A DNA stretch of 64,000 nucleotides from JBMDXB01 sp048594885 (GCA_048594885.1 JBMDXB010000030.1:244019-308018); one strand, 5' to 3'; shown: positions 17,072 to 28,500, counted from the first letter of the stretch. Numbers and translations: made by a program. Notes: generated by a model not told the origin, from the sequence alone.

Positions 17072-18141
17072 GCGAGTGTCCGCAGGTTCTCGATGTCCTT
17101 GATTCGCCGCGCCAGATCCTGTTCCGCCGGGCTCACGGGCGTGGCACCGTTCATCAACTCGAGCGCTCGTTGGAGCGGCACCGACCCGAGGAACCGCGCG
17201 ACGTCGTCGCCGAGAACCGCACCATCTCCACGTTCGAGCGCCTTGTCGCGGCACGTGTCAGCGCGATCGCAGAAGCTGACGCAGGTCTCGGAGTAATCCA
17301 TGTCCGCTTCGCAGACGGCGTCCAGCCTCCGTTCGCCATCCGGCGGCGGCAGCCTCTCAGCCGCAACCCTGAGCAACTCGAATCCACGCTTTGCTCGCTC
17401 CGCCTGGTAGCGGAGATCCTCACCCGCTCTTACAGAAGGCTGGTTGAATCCTGGGCGCGTCAGGATCAGGAAACCGTTCCTGAAGACCGTGAACGATTCC
17501 GCGATGCCGAGATCGATCAGCACGAGGTCGAGGCCGTGCACGTACACTCCTGCCTGCGCCCTCGCAGTTGCCAGTTCCCTGGCATCGGTGTACCCGCCCC
17601 TGTCCGGGTATGTTTTGATCTCCCCGACGATTAATCCGCGCGGCGCCTCGTCGTGACGAATCACAAGAGCATCGAGGACGAGTAGCGCCTCCGGCAGCAT
17701 CACGCCGCCCGGAATTCGGACGGTTGCGCCCGCGACGAGCCATGCGGCGTTCCTGGGCGGACGGTTGCCGGCCAGGGCCCGCAACAGATCGGCAGTCCTG
17801 GCGAGAGACTCGTCGAGACTGTGGCACGGCCCACCATTGAGCCGCAAACGGAGATCGACGAGACCTTGTCCTGCCGTCGGGAGAACGCCCGCCCGCTTGA
17901 GCGCCTCGATGAGAGATTGGCCATCGTTTCGGAACAGGGCCCTCTCGAACCGCTGCCCGCGCATGATCGCGAATGGCGACTGGCCCATCGTCACCCGCCC
18001 ACCCTCGTGCTTTACTACGTCCGCCATCGAGATGTTGTGCACGGCGGACAGGGTGTTCGCCTGGCAGCCAGGGTTCCTTGCCCATTGTTCGAACCGGCGC
18101 CGGGTGTCGCGATGGGAGTCGCCCGCCCTGTTTCGGTTCAT
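17068..18141 (-). CDS. Cas4-like PD-(D/E)XK nuclease
   Basis: A 357-residue protein. Its centre has the PD-(D/E)XK-type core: LLVLDALVIRHDEAPRG, then GLIVGEIKTYPDRGGYTD, where E-x-K gives the metal-binding acid and lysine. A helix AQAGVYVHGLDLVL follows. Towards the C-terminus a cysteine set, CVSFCDRADTCRD, resembles the Fe-S cluster cysteines of Cas4/AddB-type nucleases. The first of the four expected cysteines may be CEADMDYSETC nearby. The start at 18141 is favoured over 18246, which would add a leader of mixed composition. It is the first gene of the three-gene operon and is divergent from the UvrD gene across about 190 bases. Confidence 0.65.
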   Translation of the reverse strand: MNRNRAGDSHRDTRRRFEQWARNPGCQANTLSAVHNISMADVVKHEGGRVTMGQSPFAIMRGQRFERALFRNDGQSLIEALKRAGVLPTAGQGLVDLRLRLNGGPCHSLDESLARTADLLRALAGNRPPRNAAWLVAGATVRIPGGVMLPEALLVLDALVIRHDEAPRGLIVGEIKTYPDRGGYTDARELATARAQAGVYVHGLDLVLIDLGIAESFTVFRNGFLILTRPGFNQPSVRAGEDLRYQAERAKRGFELLRVAAERLPPPDGERRLDAVCEADMDYSETCVSFCDRADTCRDKALERGDGAVLGDDVARFLGSVPLQRALELMNGATPVSPAEQDLARRIKDIENLRTLA

Positions 18142-18329
18142 GGATGCCCGCTTATGTGCAACGACACTCAGGTACGAGATCGCGTGTCGGACCCGAGCTG
18201 GTCCGGCGGCCGCCTTGTTTTCTGGGGATACCACAATAAATAGCACAAGTTGGACGTGGAGAGCATAGCTTTCTGACAGTCTGGCGAAGTTGAAGGAAAA
18301 CCCCTATCATCCGGACGGGCCCCACCACC

Positions 18330-21089
18330 ATGCCGGAACCGCTGATTCTCTCGCCCCAGCAGCAGCAGGTCGTGGACCATCGGGGCGGCGACCTTCAGGT
18401 AATTGCCTGCGCCGGTTCAGGAAAGACTGAGTCGGTATCGCGGCGCCTCGCGGCTCTTGTGGCGGAGGGCGCCGAGCCGGCCTCGATTGTCGCCTTCACG
18501 TTTACCGAAAGAGCCGCGATTGAGCTGAAGGAGCGCGTCACCCGTCGGGTGGCGGAGCGCATGGGCCCGGCGTTTCGTGACCGTCTCGGCCCGATGTTCG
18601 TCGGTACCATCCACTCTTACTGCTTCCGAGTACTGCTGGACCACGTGCCTCGGTACGGCAACTACGACGTGCTCGACGACCATCGCCACGCAGGATTCCT
18701 CTCGCGGGAGTATCACCGTCTGGGGCTAGAAAACCTGAAGGCGAGGCATTGGGCGCCGATTCGAGACTTCATGCGAACGGTAGACGTCATCGGCAACGAG
18801 GTGATCCCCGCGTCCGCGCTCGCGGGAACACCGATTGGCGACTGTTACACGGCGTACCGTCAGGCTCTCGATCGTTTTCACTTTCTGACGTTCGGTCTGC
18901 TCATTACCTGCGCGCTCGAGAGTCTCGAAGATCCGGCAATCTACGCTCGCGTTCACGCCCCGCTGCGCTACCTGTTCGTGGACGAATACCAGGACATCAA
19001 CCCGGCGCAAGAACGTCTCATCGAGCTGCTCGCCCGACCTCCTGTGGAGCTCACAGTCGTTGGAGACGATGACCAGTCGATCTACCAGTGGCGCGGGTCC
19101 GACGTGCGCAACATTCTGACGTTCCGGCAGCGTCGGCCCGCTTCGGCCACCGTTCAACTGGACGACAACCGCCGCTCGCGCCCAGCGATCATTTCCGCCG
19201 CTAACAGATTCGCGCGATCGATTCCTGAACGTTTGCCCAAAGAAATGCGGCCCGTCCGCGAGCCTGGGAAGAACGAGGTGGTGCCATGGTCGGCAGAAAC
19301 CGATGACGAAGAAGCAACGCGCATCGCGGAGACCGTTGGGTACCTGAAGGGGCTGGGGTACCGATATCGCGATATGGCGGTGCTCTACCGGTCGGTTCGT
19401 ACGTCGGCGCCGCCTCTCATCGAGGCGCTCCGCGCGCGCGACGTTCCGTACACCGCGGCCGGGCGCACAGGGCTATTCCTGCAACCTGAGGTGGCATTCA
19501 TCGCAGAAATCTACGCGTGGTTCGTGGACGGTGACTGGCGCGACGATCGCTTCGGCGAGTTCCGGCCAGCCGACCTCGATCGCATCGTCGCCGGCCTGAA
19601 TCGCGTGTTCGGCAATGATGGACCAGTTTCCGAGCTGAGCGCGTACCTCAAGGACTGGCGTGCCTTCGTGCTCAGGGGTCACAGGCCAGTGAATCTCGTC
19701 GGCGACTACTACCGATTGCTGCGAGTGCTTGGCGTCCATACTACCGACCTGTCATCGCCGTCGGGTTCGGCGCGCATGGGAGCGCTCGCCCGCTTCTCGG
19801 AGGTGCTCGGCGATTTCGAGCATGTGCAACGCCGTGGCCGGCACGTGGAGAAGGCCGGTGCGAAGGGCTTCGAGGCGGGGCACGATCGTGGCCGGGGCTA
19901 TTTCCGGGCGCTCCACAACTACCTGCTCCACTACGCGCGCGATGCGTACGAAGAGTTCGAGGGCGAACCTGCGATTGACCTCGACGCAGTCGATGTCCTC
20001 ACCGTACACCAGGCCAAGGGCCTCGAGTGGCCGATCGTCTTTCTCCCGTCGCTCGTTCGAGGCCGTTTTCCTTCGCGACGTGCGGGAGAAGCACAGGACT
20101 GGCTGCTGCCGGACAGCGTGTTCTCCACCGAGGCCAGGCGTCGTTATGAGGGAGGCGATCCGGAGGAGCGTCGGCTCTTCTACGTCGCGCTGACGCGGGC
20201 GCGCGACATCGTGTACCTCTCCGCATTCGAGCGAAAGGTCCACCGCTTTCAGCCCTCCGACTACTTGATGGAAGTGGCCGGCGATCAGCCTCACCGTGTC
20301 GCATCGCTTCCCCTGCCGGCCGCGCCCGAATCACACAAACCACTGGAGCTGGAATCACTCGAAGTCTCTTTCTCCGACCTCGCCGTGTTCGAGGAGTGCG
20401 GCCATCGCTACCGGCTCGGCAACGCGCTCGGTTTCCAGACACAGATCGCTCCGGAACTGGGCTACGGGCGGGCCATCCATCACGTAATGCGGCACCTGGC
20501 CGACACCGTGCGGACGTCCGGCCGTCTCCCCGATACGGATGAGCTCGACCGGCTGGTGGTGCGGGAATTTTTCGTCCCGTTTGCCTCGGCCCAGGCCTGG
20601 GAGACGATGAGGCGGGCGGCGCGCAGGCTGGTTGCGCGGTATGCGCGCGAGTACAGCCAGGACCTTCAGCGCGTGTGGGCGGCGGAACGTCCTTTCGCCC
20701 TTCACCTCGACGAGGGCACCGTCGCCGGCCGCGCGGACGTCATCCTGGATCAGGAGGGCGGACGCCTGGGCGCGCTGGCGATAGCCGACTACAAGATTGC
20801 GGCTGACGAGGGACGTGAAGATCGGTACCAAGAGCAGTTGCGGGTGTACACGGTGGCCGGCCGCGGTGAAGGCTTAGAAGTTCAAGCCGCCTATCTCCAC
20901 GAACTTCGCGACGGGACGCGGAGAGCCGTCGACATTTCAGAGAGCGCCTGCCGCGCCGCGTCCGAGCGAGTGAGCGACCGACTCATGAGGCTCCGGCAGG
21001 GACAGTTTTTGGCCCTGCCAGAGGCGGCACGATGCCGAAACTGCGAGTACCGCGCGATTTGTGCAGCCAGCGCCAGCGAGACGGCCTAG
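18330..21089 (+). CDS. UvrD/Rep-like helicase with C-terminal PD-(D/E)XK nuclease
   Basis: A 919-residue helicase-nuclease fusion. SF1A motifs are complete: Walker A IACAGSGKTESV (near 30), AFTFTERAAIEL, motif II LFVDEYQDINPAQ (near 215), motif III VGDDDQSIYQWRGSD, motif V VLTVHQAKGLEWPIV and motif VI RLFYVALTRARDI. The last 240 residues form an AddAB/RecB-like nuclease: FSDLAVFEECGHRYRLG, GYGRAIHHVMRH, ALAIADYKIA with EDRYQEQLRVYT, and a Cys pair ARCRNCEYRAIC. It presumably unwinds and degrades DNA ends. It opens the plus-strand run that continues with PLD, Mod, Res and GHKL genes, although 167 bases separate it from the PLD gene. Start ATG at 18330. Confidence 0.85.
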   Translation: MPEPLILSPQQQQVVDHRGGDLQVIACAGSGKTESVSRRLAALVAEGAEPASIVAFTFTERAAIELKERVTRRVAERMGPAFRDRLGPMFVGTIHSYCFRVLLDHVPRYGNYDVLDDHRHAGFLSREYHRLGLENLKARHWAPIRDFMRTVDVIGNEVIPASALAGTPIGDCYTAYRQALDRFHFLTFGLLITCALESLEDPAIYARVHAPLRYLFVDEYQDINPAQERLIELLARPPVELTVVGDDDQSIYQWRGSDVRNILTFRQRRPASATVQLDDNRRSRPAIISAANRFARSIPERLPKEMRPVREPGKNEVVPWSAETDDEEATRIAETVGYLKGLGYRYRDMAVLYRSVRTSAPPLIEALRARDVPYTAAGRTGLFLQPEVAFIAEIYAWFVDGDWRDDRFGEFRPADLDRIVAGLNRVFGNDGPVSELSAYLKDWRAFVLRGHRPVNLVGDYYRLLRVLGVHTTDLSSPSGSARMGALARFSEVLGDFEHVQRRGRHVEKAGAKGFEAGHDRGRGYFRALHNYLLHYARDAYEEFEGEPAIDLDAVDVLTVHQAKGLEWPIVFLPSLVRGRFPSRRAGEAQDWLLPDSVFSTEARRRYEGGDPEERRLFYVALTRARDIVYLSAFERKVHRFQPSDYLMEVAGDQPHRVASLPLPAAPESHKPLELESLEVSFSDLAVFEECGHRYRLGNALGFQTQIAPELGYGRAIHHVMRHLADTVRTSGRLPDTDELDRLVVREFFVPFASAQAWETMRRAARRLVARYAREYSQDLQRVWAAERPFALHLDEGTVAGRADVILDQEGGRLGALAIADYKIAADEGREDRYQEQLRVYTVAGRGEGLEVQAAYLHELRDGTRRAVDISESACRAASERVSDRLMRLRQGQFLALPEAARCRNCEYRAICAASASETA

Positions 21090-21256
21090 CGCGGACTTCA
21101 CGGCCGAGCGCCGGGTGAAGCGCATTCGTCGTCGTTTCGACCCTCTCTGGGAGTATCATTTCACTAAAGCGCGGTGGGGCGGCGACTTGTCGCCGATCGC
21201 TGCGATCTCCCCAGTAACAATTTGCGTTGGTAACCGGCCGTGACCGGGAGGACACG

Positions 21257-22450
21257 ATGTACGTCCTGATCGGCGAGAAGCTCGCTCAGACGGTCAGAGC
21301 GGCAATGGACAAAGCCACGCATCGAGCGTGGGTCGCGGCGCCCTTCGTCGGACCGTGGGGATCGGGCATTCGCAGGGTGCTCGGGGTGAGCTGGCGAACA
21401 GCGGCCCGGGACGTGAGGCTGCTCACGGACGTCACGGCAGGCCGAGCGTCCCGCAAGACTTTGGAGCTGTTTTCGAGTCTCGGCGCGGTCCGGTCGCTGA
21501 CCGGCCTTCACGCCAAGCTTTACATCGCCGACGACACCGTCATCCTCACCTCCGCGAACCTGTCGCAGATGGCGTTCGAACGCCGCTATGAGGTAGGAGT
21601 CCGGCTTCGCAGTGCCGATCGCCAGGCTGCTGTGGTAGTGTTCGAACAGTGGTGGAAGAAAGCCAAACCTGTGGATCCTGCCAAGGTGAAGTTCACAGCA
21701 CCTACGTGGGATCCGGAGGCCGACGGCCACGGGCCCAGCCTTGAAGTGCTGTGGGACCCGAACCAGGATCCCGGAGACAGCCAGCCGGATGGGGAGACGA
21801 GATTTCGCGACTGGGAGTATTTCGTCGAACAGTTCGATGACCTGGCTCACAGATACGTCGCGATTCAGCGCCTCTGGCCCAACCAGCCTCTGTACTTCGA
21901 GGTGGACGCCCTGCTCGACTTCCTGTATCACCACCAGGCGAAGCGGATTTCCAGAAAGTACACCACGCGCAAGCCGAGGCGCCTCTCGACCTCGGAACGG
22001 AACCAGGAGATTCGAAAGTACGCGCGGCAGTTCAGGACATGGTACGAGAGCGAGGATAACGACGTTGAGGGCCCAACTTGGCGCCGAGAGCACTCTCGTA
22101 CTGTTCAACGTCTCCTCACGATCGCGAGCCGTCGCAACCTGACGAAAACGGAGACTCGAACGCTGCTGCGGCAGACCAACGCGCTGCACTCGTATCCGAT
22201 CAACATCAGAAAAGTGCTCAACTCCAGAAACAACTCGAAGGGTGCAATCCGGAACGCGCTGATCACCCTCGCGGATCCTGCCATTCCCATTCAGCGCAGG
22301 CTCCGAGATGCGAGCACCACCGTTTTTGGCTTGGGAAGAGCGGCGGTTCAGGAGTTGGTGGCGTTCAATGAACCCGGCAAGTATCCATTTCGAAATGGGA
22401 ACTCCAATGCGGGATTGAGGTTCTTCGGGTACGACGTGAAGCCCAGTTGA
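21257..22450 (+). CDS. phospholipase D-like nuclease
   Basis: A 397-residue protein with one clear HKD motif, HAKLYIADDTVILTSANLS (near 83-101), the hallmark of PLD-type nucleases such as those linked to DISARM (DrmC) and other defence loci. Only one HKD copy is visible, so activity would need a dimer, as in Nuc and BfiI. The C-terminal 250 residues are basic and helical without a known motif, perhaps DNA-binding. GGGAGG lies before ATG 21257 and fixes the start over an upstream alternative at 21227. It sits between the UvrD-nuclease and the Mod-type methyltransferase in the same orientation. Confidence 0.75.
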   Translation: MYVLIGEKLAQTVRAAMDKATHRAWVAAPFVGPWGSGIRRVLGVSWRTAARDVRLLTDVTAGRASRKTLELFSSLGAVRSLTGLHAKLYIADDTVILTSANLSQMAFERRYEVGVRLRSADRQAAVVVFEQWWKKAKPVDPAKVKFTAPTWDPEADGHGPSLEVLWDPNQDPGDSQPDGETRFRDWEYFVEQFDDLAHRYVAIQRLWPNQPLYFEVDALLDFLYHHQAKRISRKYTTRKPRRLSTSERNQEIRKYARQFRTWYESEDNDVEGPTWRREHSRTVQRLLTIASRRNLTKTETRTLLRQTNALHSYPINIRKVLNSRNNSKGAIRNALITLADPAIPIQRRLRDASTTVFGLGRAAVQELVAFNEPGKYPFRNGNSNAGLRFFGYDVKPS

Positions 22451-22513
22451 TATCAGGCATTCGATCACATGGATCGAGATCGCTTTGACGCGCCGATAGA
22501 GAGACTGCAGGCA

Positions 22514-25500
22514 ATGGCGAAGAAGACCAAGAACAACGGAGTGAAGACGACCGACTATCGGCACAAGGACCAAAAGCGCACGAACATCCCGCCGGCGAAG
22601 ATCGCGGCCGAGGGCATAGTGCCGAAGGTCGGAAAGGTGCGGTACCGATACAGTCCTCACCTAGTGCCCGAGCTGCGCTTCGACCCGACCGGTCAGGCCG
22701 ACAGGCTGCCGGAGTTGATCGCTGAAGCCGGGCGACGGCCATTGACGGCAAAGGAGCAGAAATTGGTCGCCGAGGCGCTGCGCAACCAACAGCCCTGGCT
22801 TGAGTGGGCCGGCAAGCAGGAACAGCACGAGCGAGGGTTCTTCGAAGTAGACCCGGTTGCGCTGCATATCCACGAGCGCGTCTCCACGCAAGCCATACTG
22901 CGCGTGCTGGCGCGGGAGGATGTCAATCGGGATCTCTTCGCCGACCCGCAGCAGGCGTACGCGCAGGCGGTGCAGTTCTACAAGCATCCGGTGGATTGGG
23001 CCAACAGGCTGATTCTCGGTGACTCGCTGCAAGTGATGACCAGCCTCGCAAGGCGAGAGAACCTCGCCGGCAAGGTCCAGATGGTTTACATCGACCCCCC
23101 GTACGGTATCAAGTTCTCGTCGAACTTCCAGCCCCAAATCGGCCAGCGCGACGTCAAAGACCGAGACCAAGATTTAACCCGCGAACCCGAAATGGTTCGA
23201 GCCTACCGGGACACATGGCTCCTTGGTGTGCATTCATATGGCAGGTACCTAACCGATCGGCTCATAGCAGCACGTGAACTTCTTTGTGATAGCGGCAGTG
23301 TCTTTCTCCAGATCAATGATCGGCATGTCGGCCTCGTCCGCGCAATCATGGATTCGGTCTTCGGGCCGGACAACTGGGTTGCGCTTATCCCCTTCAAGAA
23401 GACCGGAGGCTTTGAGTCCGAGGAACTTCCGAGTATCTGTGATTATGTCGTGTGGTATGCGAAAGACAAGGCCGAATTCCGCTACTACCCTCTTTTCGAT
23501 GAGAAGGTGCTCGGCGAAGGCAGCGGCGACCGCTACACCTCCGTACTACTTCCAGACGGCCAGGTGAGGCCACTGAGTCAGGTGGTCACGCCGGCAGCAA
23601 ATGGTGCGGCGCTGCCGCACGGGGCGCGACCGTTCCTCGGGGCGCCATTGACGTCGGCCGGTGCATCTTCCGAACCGGTCCCCCTCGATCTCTATGGCAA
23701 GCGACTGTTTACAAAGCCAAATCAACATTGGAAGACGAATCCCGAAGGCATGGCACGGTTAATCGGCGCCGAGCGTCTCTTCCTTACTCGGGAATTTGTC
23801 AATTATCGGTTGATGCTCGATGACTTTGCCGCTGTTCCGGTCAGCAACATGTGGACTGACACGATGGGCACAGCAGATCAGGACAACCTCTACGTAGTTC
23901 CAACACCTCCAAAAGTGATTGAACGTTGTCTGCTGATGACAACACGTCCTGGAGATCTTGTTCTGGACCCGACGTGCGGAGGAGGAACTACGGCCTTCGT
24001 TGCGGAACAGTGGGGCAGACGCTGGATCACTTGCGATACCAGCCGTGTCGCACTGTCTCTCGCCAGGCAGCGTCTTATGACGGCCCGGTTCCCGTACTAT
24101 CGGCTCCGCCCATTGACGGTTGAGGACACTCAGCGCCACCCTAACGGAGTATGGCTGACTGACTTGTCTGGGCAGGTGCCCGGCAAGACCACTTTCAAGT
24201 GCAAAACGGTTCCTCACATCACGCTCAAGAGCATCGCACGCAATACGGGGCTCGATCCGGTCTTTAAGAAGTACGAACCGATCCTGACTGCGAGGCTAAA
24301 GGACATCAACGCGGCGATCCGGCAAGTGACGACTGAAGTGCGCCACAGGCTGGCGGGCAAGCTTGCTGAGAAACAGCGACGTGACGGGAAGAGGTCAATA
24401 ACGGACGCCGACCGACGACGTTGGCATTTGCCGAAGGCTGCCTGGGAAGAATGGGAAGTGCCGTTCGATACGGATCCCGACTGGCCGAAGTCTCTTCAGC
24501 AGGCGGTCACCGCTTACAGGTTGGCCTGGCGCGAGAAGATGGATGACGTGTGCGCCTGCATCTCCGCAAACGCTGAGAACGAAGAACTTGCCGACAAACC
24601 TGAGGCTGTATCAGGAATCGTGCGTGTCACCGGTCCGTTCACCGTTGAAGGCGTGCGGCCTGAGGAACTGTCGTTCGGCGAGGAGGGCCTGTTCGACCCG
24701 ACCCCGGACAGGTTTGAACCCGATAACCCTGCACCGGTTATCGACGGCAACGCGGAGCCTTACCTGACGCAGATGGTGCAGCACCTCCGCAGGGACGGCA
24801 TAACGTTCCTCGGCAACAAGCAGCGACGGTTTGCACGCGTTGAGCCGCTGTTTGAAGACGCTTCAGCGTCGTTGATCCACGCGGAGGCGGCCTGGGAAGG
24901 GGGGGATGGCGACAAAGGCGCCCCCGTGGCCATAAGCTTCGGTCCGCAGCATGGCCCTGTGACGGCCTTGCAGGTCGAGGAGGCGATCCGAAGCGCGAAG
25001 CAATACGACGACCTGGTCATTGCGGGCTTTAGTTTCGATGCTGAGGCGTACGCGGTTGTAGAGGAGGCCGGACATCCGAAGCTGCGGGTCCACCTCGCAC
25101 AGATCCGGCCCGACCTGAACGAAGCCATGCAAGGGCTGCTCAAGGACACGCCCAACAGCCAACTCTTCACCGTCTTCGGCCAACCCGAGGTCGCCGTTAA
25201 CCAAACGAAGGAGGGCTGGATCTGCACGTTAAAAGGTGTGGACATCTACAACCCACTGGACAATACAGTCCGCTCGTCGGGCGCCGAGAAGGTAGCCGCC
25301 TGGTTCCTAGACGGCGACTTCGACGGCCGTTGCTTCTGCATCACGCAGGCCTTCTTCCCAGACCAGAACGCATGGGACAAGATCGCGAAGGCGCTTGGCA
25401 GTAGCGCAGATGCCGAGGCATTCGAGCGCTTGAAAGGCACGAAGTCGCTCCCGTTCCCTAAGGGCAAGTACGGACGGATTGCCGTCAAGGTTATCGACCC

Positions 25501-25540
25501 GCGTGGCAACGAGGTGATGGCAATCCGGAAATTGGAATAG
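22514..25540 (+). CDS. Mod-type DNA adenine methyltransferase
   Basis: A 1008-residue protein with the N6-adenine/N4-cytosine methyltransferase domain in beta-class order: catalytic motif IV VYIDPPYGIKF near 193, then target recognition sequence, and AdoMet motif I LVLDPTCGGGTTAFVAEQWG near 485. This is the layout of type III Mod subunits, but it is longer than usual, with about 450 residues after the catalytic core that end in an IRKLE tail. It likely supplies both sequence recognition and host-DNA marking. The Res-like gene starts four bases after its stop. The ATG at 22514 opens a basic leader (MAKKTKNNG). An in-frame ATG at 22469 is possible. Confidence 0.85.
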   Translation: MAKKTKNNGVKTTDYRHKDQKRTNIPPAKIAAEGIVPKVGKVRYRYSPHLVPELRFDPTGQADRLPELIAEAGRRPLTAKEQKLVAEALRNQQPWLEWAGKQEQHERGFFEVDPVALHIHERVSTQAILRVLAREDVNRDLFADPQQAYAQAVQFYKHPVDWANRLILGDSLQVMTSLARRENLAGKVQMVYIDPPYGIKFSSNFQPQIGQRDVKDRDQDLTREPEMVRAYRDTWLLGVHSYGRYLTDRLIAARELLCDSGSVFLQINDRHVGLVRAIMDSVFGPDNWVALIPFKKTGGFESEELPSICDYVVWYAKDKAEFRYYPLFDEKVLGEGSGDRYTSVLLPDGQVRPLSQVVTPAANGAALPHGARPFLGAPLTSAGASSEPVPLDLYGKRLFTKPNQHWKTNPEGMARLIGAERLFLTREFVNYRLMLDDFAAVPVSNMWTDTMGTADQDNLYVVPTPPKVIERCLLMTTRPGDLVLDPTCGGGTTAFVAEQWGRRWITCDTSRVALSLARQRLMTARFPYYRLRPLTVEDTQRHPNGVWLTDLSGQVPGKTTFKCKTVPHITLKSIARNTGLDPVFKKYEPILTARLKDINAAIRQVTTEVRHRLAGKLAEKQRRDGKRSITDADRRRWHLPKAAWEEWEVPFDTDPDWPKSLQQAVTAYRLAWREKMDDVCACISANAENEELADKPEAVSGIVRVTGPFTVEGVRPEELSFGEEGLFDPTPDRFEPDNPAPVIDGNAEPYLTQMVQHLRRDGITFLGNKQRRFARVEPLFEDASASLIHAEAAWEGGDGDKGAPVAISFGPQHGPVTALQVEEAIRSAKQYDDLVIAGFSFDAEAYAVVEEAGHPKLRVHLAQIRPDLNEAMQGLLKDTPNSQLFTVFGQPEVAVNQTKEGWICTLKGVDIYNPLDNTVRSSGAEKVAAWFLDGDFDGRCFCITQAFFPDQNAWDKIAKALGSSADAEAFERLKGTKSLPFPKGKYGRIAVKVIDPRGNEVMAIRKLE

Positions 25541-25544
25541 GACG

Positions 25545-28500
25545 ATGGCCAAACGACCGCGGACACAGGAAGCCCCCGCAGACTGGCGACCGACACAGGC
25601 CGTTCCAGAGCCGATCCTGAACTCACCGTATACGGAGCCCACGCGGCATTGGATTTACCGCGGAGGCGTGCCCGAGCCCGCAAACGGCCGTCGCCAGGCC
25701 AGCTACTGGTACACCACGAAGAAGGTGGGCTCCGGGCAGCAGGACCTGCTGGCCGAGGAGGAGCGCGACGACATCGAGCTGGTCAACCGGTTGCGCGCGG
25801 ACGTGACCAGGTGGCGGTCGGTCGGCTATCGAGGTGCATCGGGCGTTACGCGCGACCTGCTCACCTACTGGACGCGCTCGGACCGTGTGGCGCCCCGCCG
25901 GCTGTTCTTCTGTCAGATCGAAGCAGTTGAAACGCTGATCTACCTCTTGGAACTGGGCCTCACCGGTCGCCTCGCAGCGAGCGGCTACAAGACGTTCGAG
26001 GTCGATCCGGTGCTTCTCGCGACTCTCCTCGCCGGCGATCGCCCGCCGTTTGCGGCCGTGGACGACGCGAACTGGCCGCGCCTGGTTGACCGTAACGGAA
26101 ATGCGGAGGATCTGCCGTTGCGGCGACTCGGCTGCAAGATGGCTACCGGCGCGGGCAAGACGGCCGTGATGGCGATGCTCATCACGTGGGCCTTCGTGAA
26201 CCGGGCGCGCAACCCGGCGAGCGCGCAATTCCCCAATGCGGTGCTCGTCTGCGCGCCGAACCTCACTGTAAAAGAGCGCCTCCAAGTGTTGCGGCCGGAC
26301 CATCCCTGGAACTCCTACAACTACTTCGACTTGATCCCGACCAAGTACCGCGACCACCTCGGCACGGGGAAGATCCTGATCACCAACTGGCACGCGCTGG
26401 CCCTCAAGAGCGAGAACCGCGAGGGCGACGCGAGCTACCGAGTCGTGCAGAAAGGCGAGGAGACACCTGACGCGTTTACGAAGGATCGTTTAGGGGAGCT
26501 GGCAGCGCGGCTTCCCATCCTCGTGCTGAACGACGAGGGGCATCACTGCTGGCGCCCTAATCCAGCCGGCTCAGGCGACGAAGCACTGAAGGACCTGACG
26601 AAAGAAGAACGCGACCGTCTCAAAGACGAACAGGAGGAGGCCCGCGTCTGGCTGGCCGGTCTCGACCGGATCAACAACAGCGGTCTCCTCGGCAAGGACG
26701 ACGCGGGACGGCTCCGGGCGGGAATTCTCGCGTGCGTGGACCTCTCCGCCACGCCGTTCTACCTGTCGAACAGCGGCTACCCGCAAGGAAGCCCCTTCCC
26801 CTGGCTCGTCACCGATTTCGGTCTGGTCGATGCCATCGAGTGCGGCATCGTCAAGATTCCACGTCTTCCCGTCGCCGACGACACGGCGAAGAAGGACGAG
26901 GCGGGCCTGCCGCTGCCGAAGTACTTCCGGCTGTGGCGGAACGTTTCGGAGGAGCTGAAACCGCACGAGCGCGTGGGAAAGCGCCCGAAGGCGGACGCAG
27001 TCTACAGGCACGCGCAAGGTGCGCTGCTGACGCTGGCCAGCCAGTGGAGGGAGCGGTTCGAGCGAATCAGGAGCGACAGCGGCGACAATCACTTCGTGCC
27101 GCCTGTCATGATCGTCGTCTGCGACAGCACGGATATCGCTGATGTGTTCTACCAGAAGATCAGCGGCGAGCAAACGATCGACAGCGCCGACGACTCGGAC
27201 GACAAGATTCAGGTGGAGAAGGTCGTGTACGGCGACAGCGAGGTGCTGGAGGAGTTCCGCAACGAGCCGGGCGTCAAGCGGACCGTCCGAATCGATACTA
27301 AACTCCTCGCGAAGATCGAGACTGAGCAAGGGGAAACCAAGGACGAGGCCGCCAAAGCGTTGCGAGAGTTAATCGCCACCGTGGGCAAACGCGGCGGCCC
27401 CGGGGAGCAGGTGCGCTGCGTTGTCTCAGTCTCGATGCTCACAGAAGGGTGGGACGCCAACAGCGTCACGCACATCCTCGGCGTCCGTGCGTTTGACAGC
27501 CAGTTGCTGTGCGAGCAGGTGGTCGGACGCGGGCTCCGGCGGATGAACTACAACGTGGACCCGGAGACCGGTCTGCTGCCGCCAGAGTACGTCGACGTAT
27601 ACGGCATCCCGTTCTCGCTGATTCCCTTCAAAGGGCGTCCCAAGGACCAGAAGACGACTGACCCCGTCTACCACCGCATCTTCACGGTCAAAGAACGCGC
27701 AGCGTTTGAGATCCGCTTCCCGGTGGTCGAGAGCTACACCTACGATGTTCGGGAGAGCGGGATCCAGTGCGACGTGGACGCATTGCCGGACGTCGACGTC
27801 AAAGAAGAGCCGACTACGGTATTCCTGACGCCGACGCGCGGGTATCACGACGACCCTACCCCGCTGGTGACCGGGGATTTCGTGCCTCAGACGCGCGAGG
27901 AGTACTACAGCACCGTCCGTCCGCAGCAGGTGATCTTCCGTATTGCGCAGCTCATCGTTGAAGACCTTGTTTCCGGCGCAACCGGCCCGAACGCCGAGGC
28001 AGCAAAGGCGAAGGGCCTGGCGCGGCATCAGATCTTCCCGGACGTCGTGAGAATCCTGCAGCAGTACGTACGGCAGAAGGTCCACTTCGCGCCAGGCGTC
28101 GATTTCCGTGAGTTAGCGCTGGAAGTGTATGCCCAACGCGTACGCGAGATCGTGCGCGAGGGCATCACTGCCGCCGTAGCCACGAAGAACCATCCCCTGG
28201 TGCCGGTCCTCAACCGATACGAGCCGTTCGTCACGACTGACGGCGTGGAGGACCAAACAACGAGGCCGATCGTTCGGCTGACAAGAAGCCACCTCAACGC
28301 CGCCATTACGCGTAGCGAGGATGAAACGAGAGCCATCGAGGTGCTCGAGGACCTCGATTGTGTGGATTGCTTCGTGCCGAACAGCCGCAAGATCGGAATG
28401 ACCATCCCCTACCGGTACCAGGATGCGCCGATGCGCTACGAGCCGGACTTCGTGGTTCGACTCCGCGGCGGCAAGATGCTCGTCCTCGAGATCAAGGGCC

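Noticed and set aside
21164..22660. Minus-strand 498-codon frame
   Set aside because: It is antisense to the PLD nuclease gene with its HKD motif; long mirror frames are expected in this GC-rich DNA.
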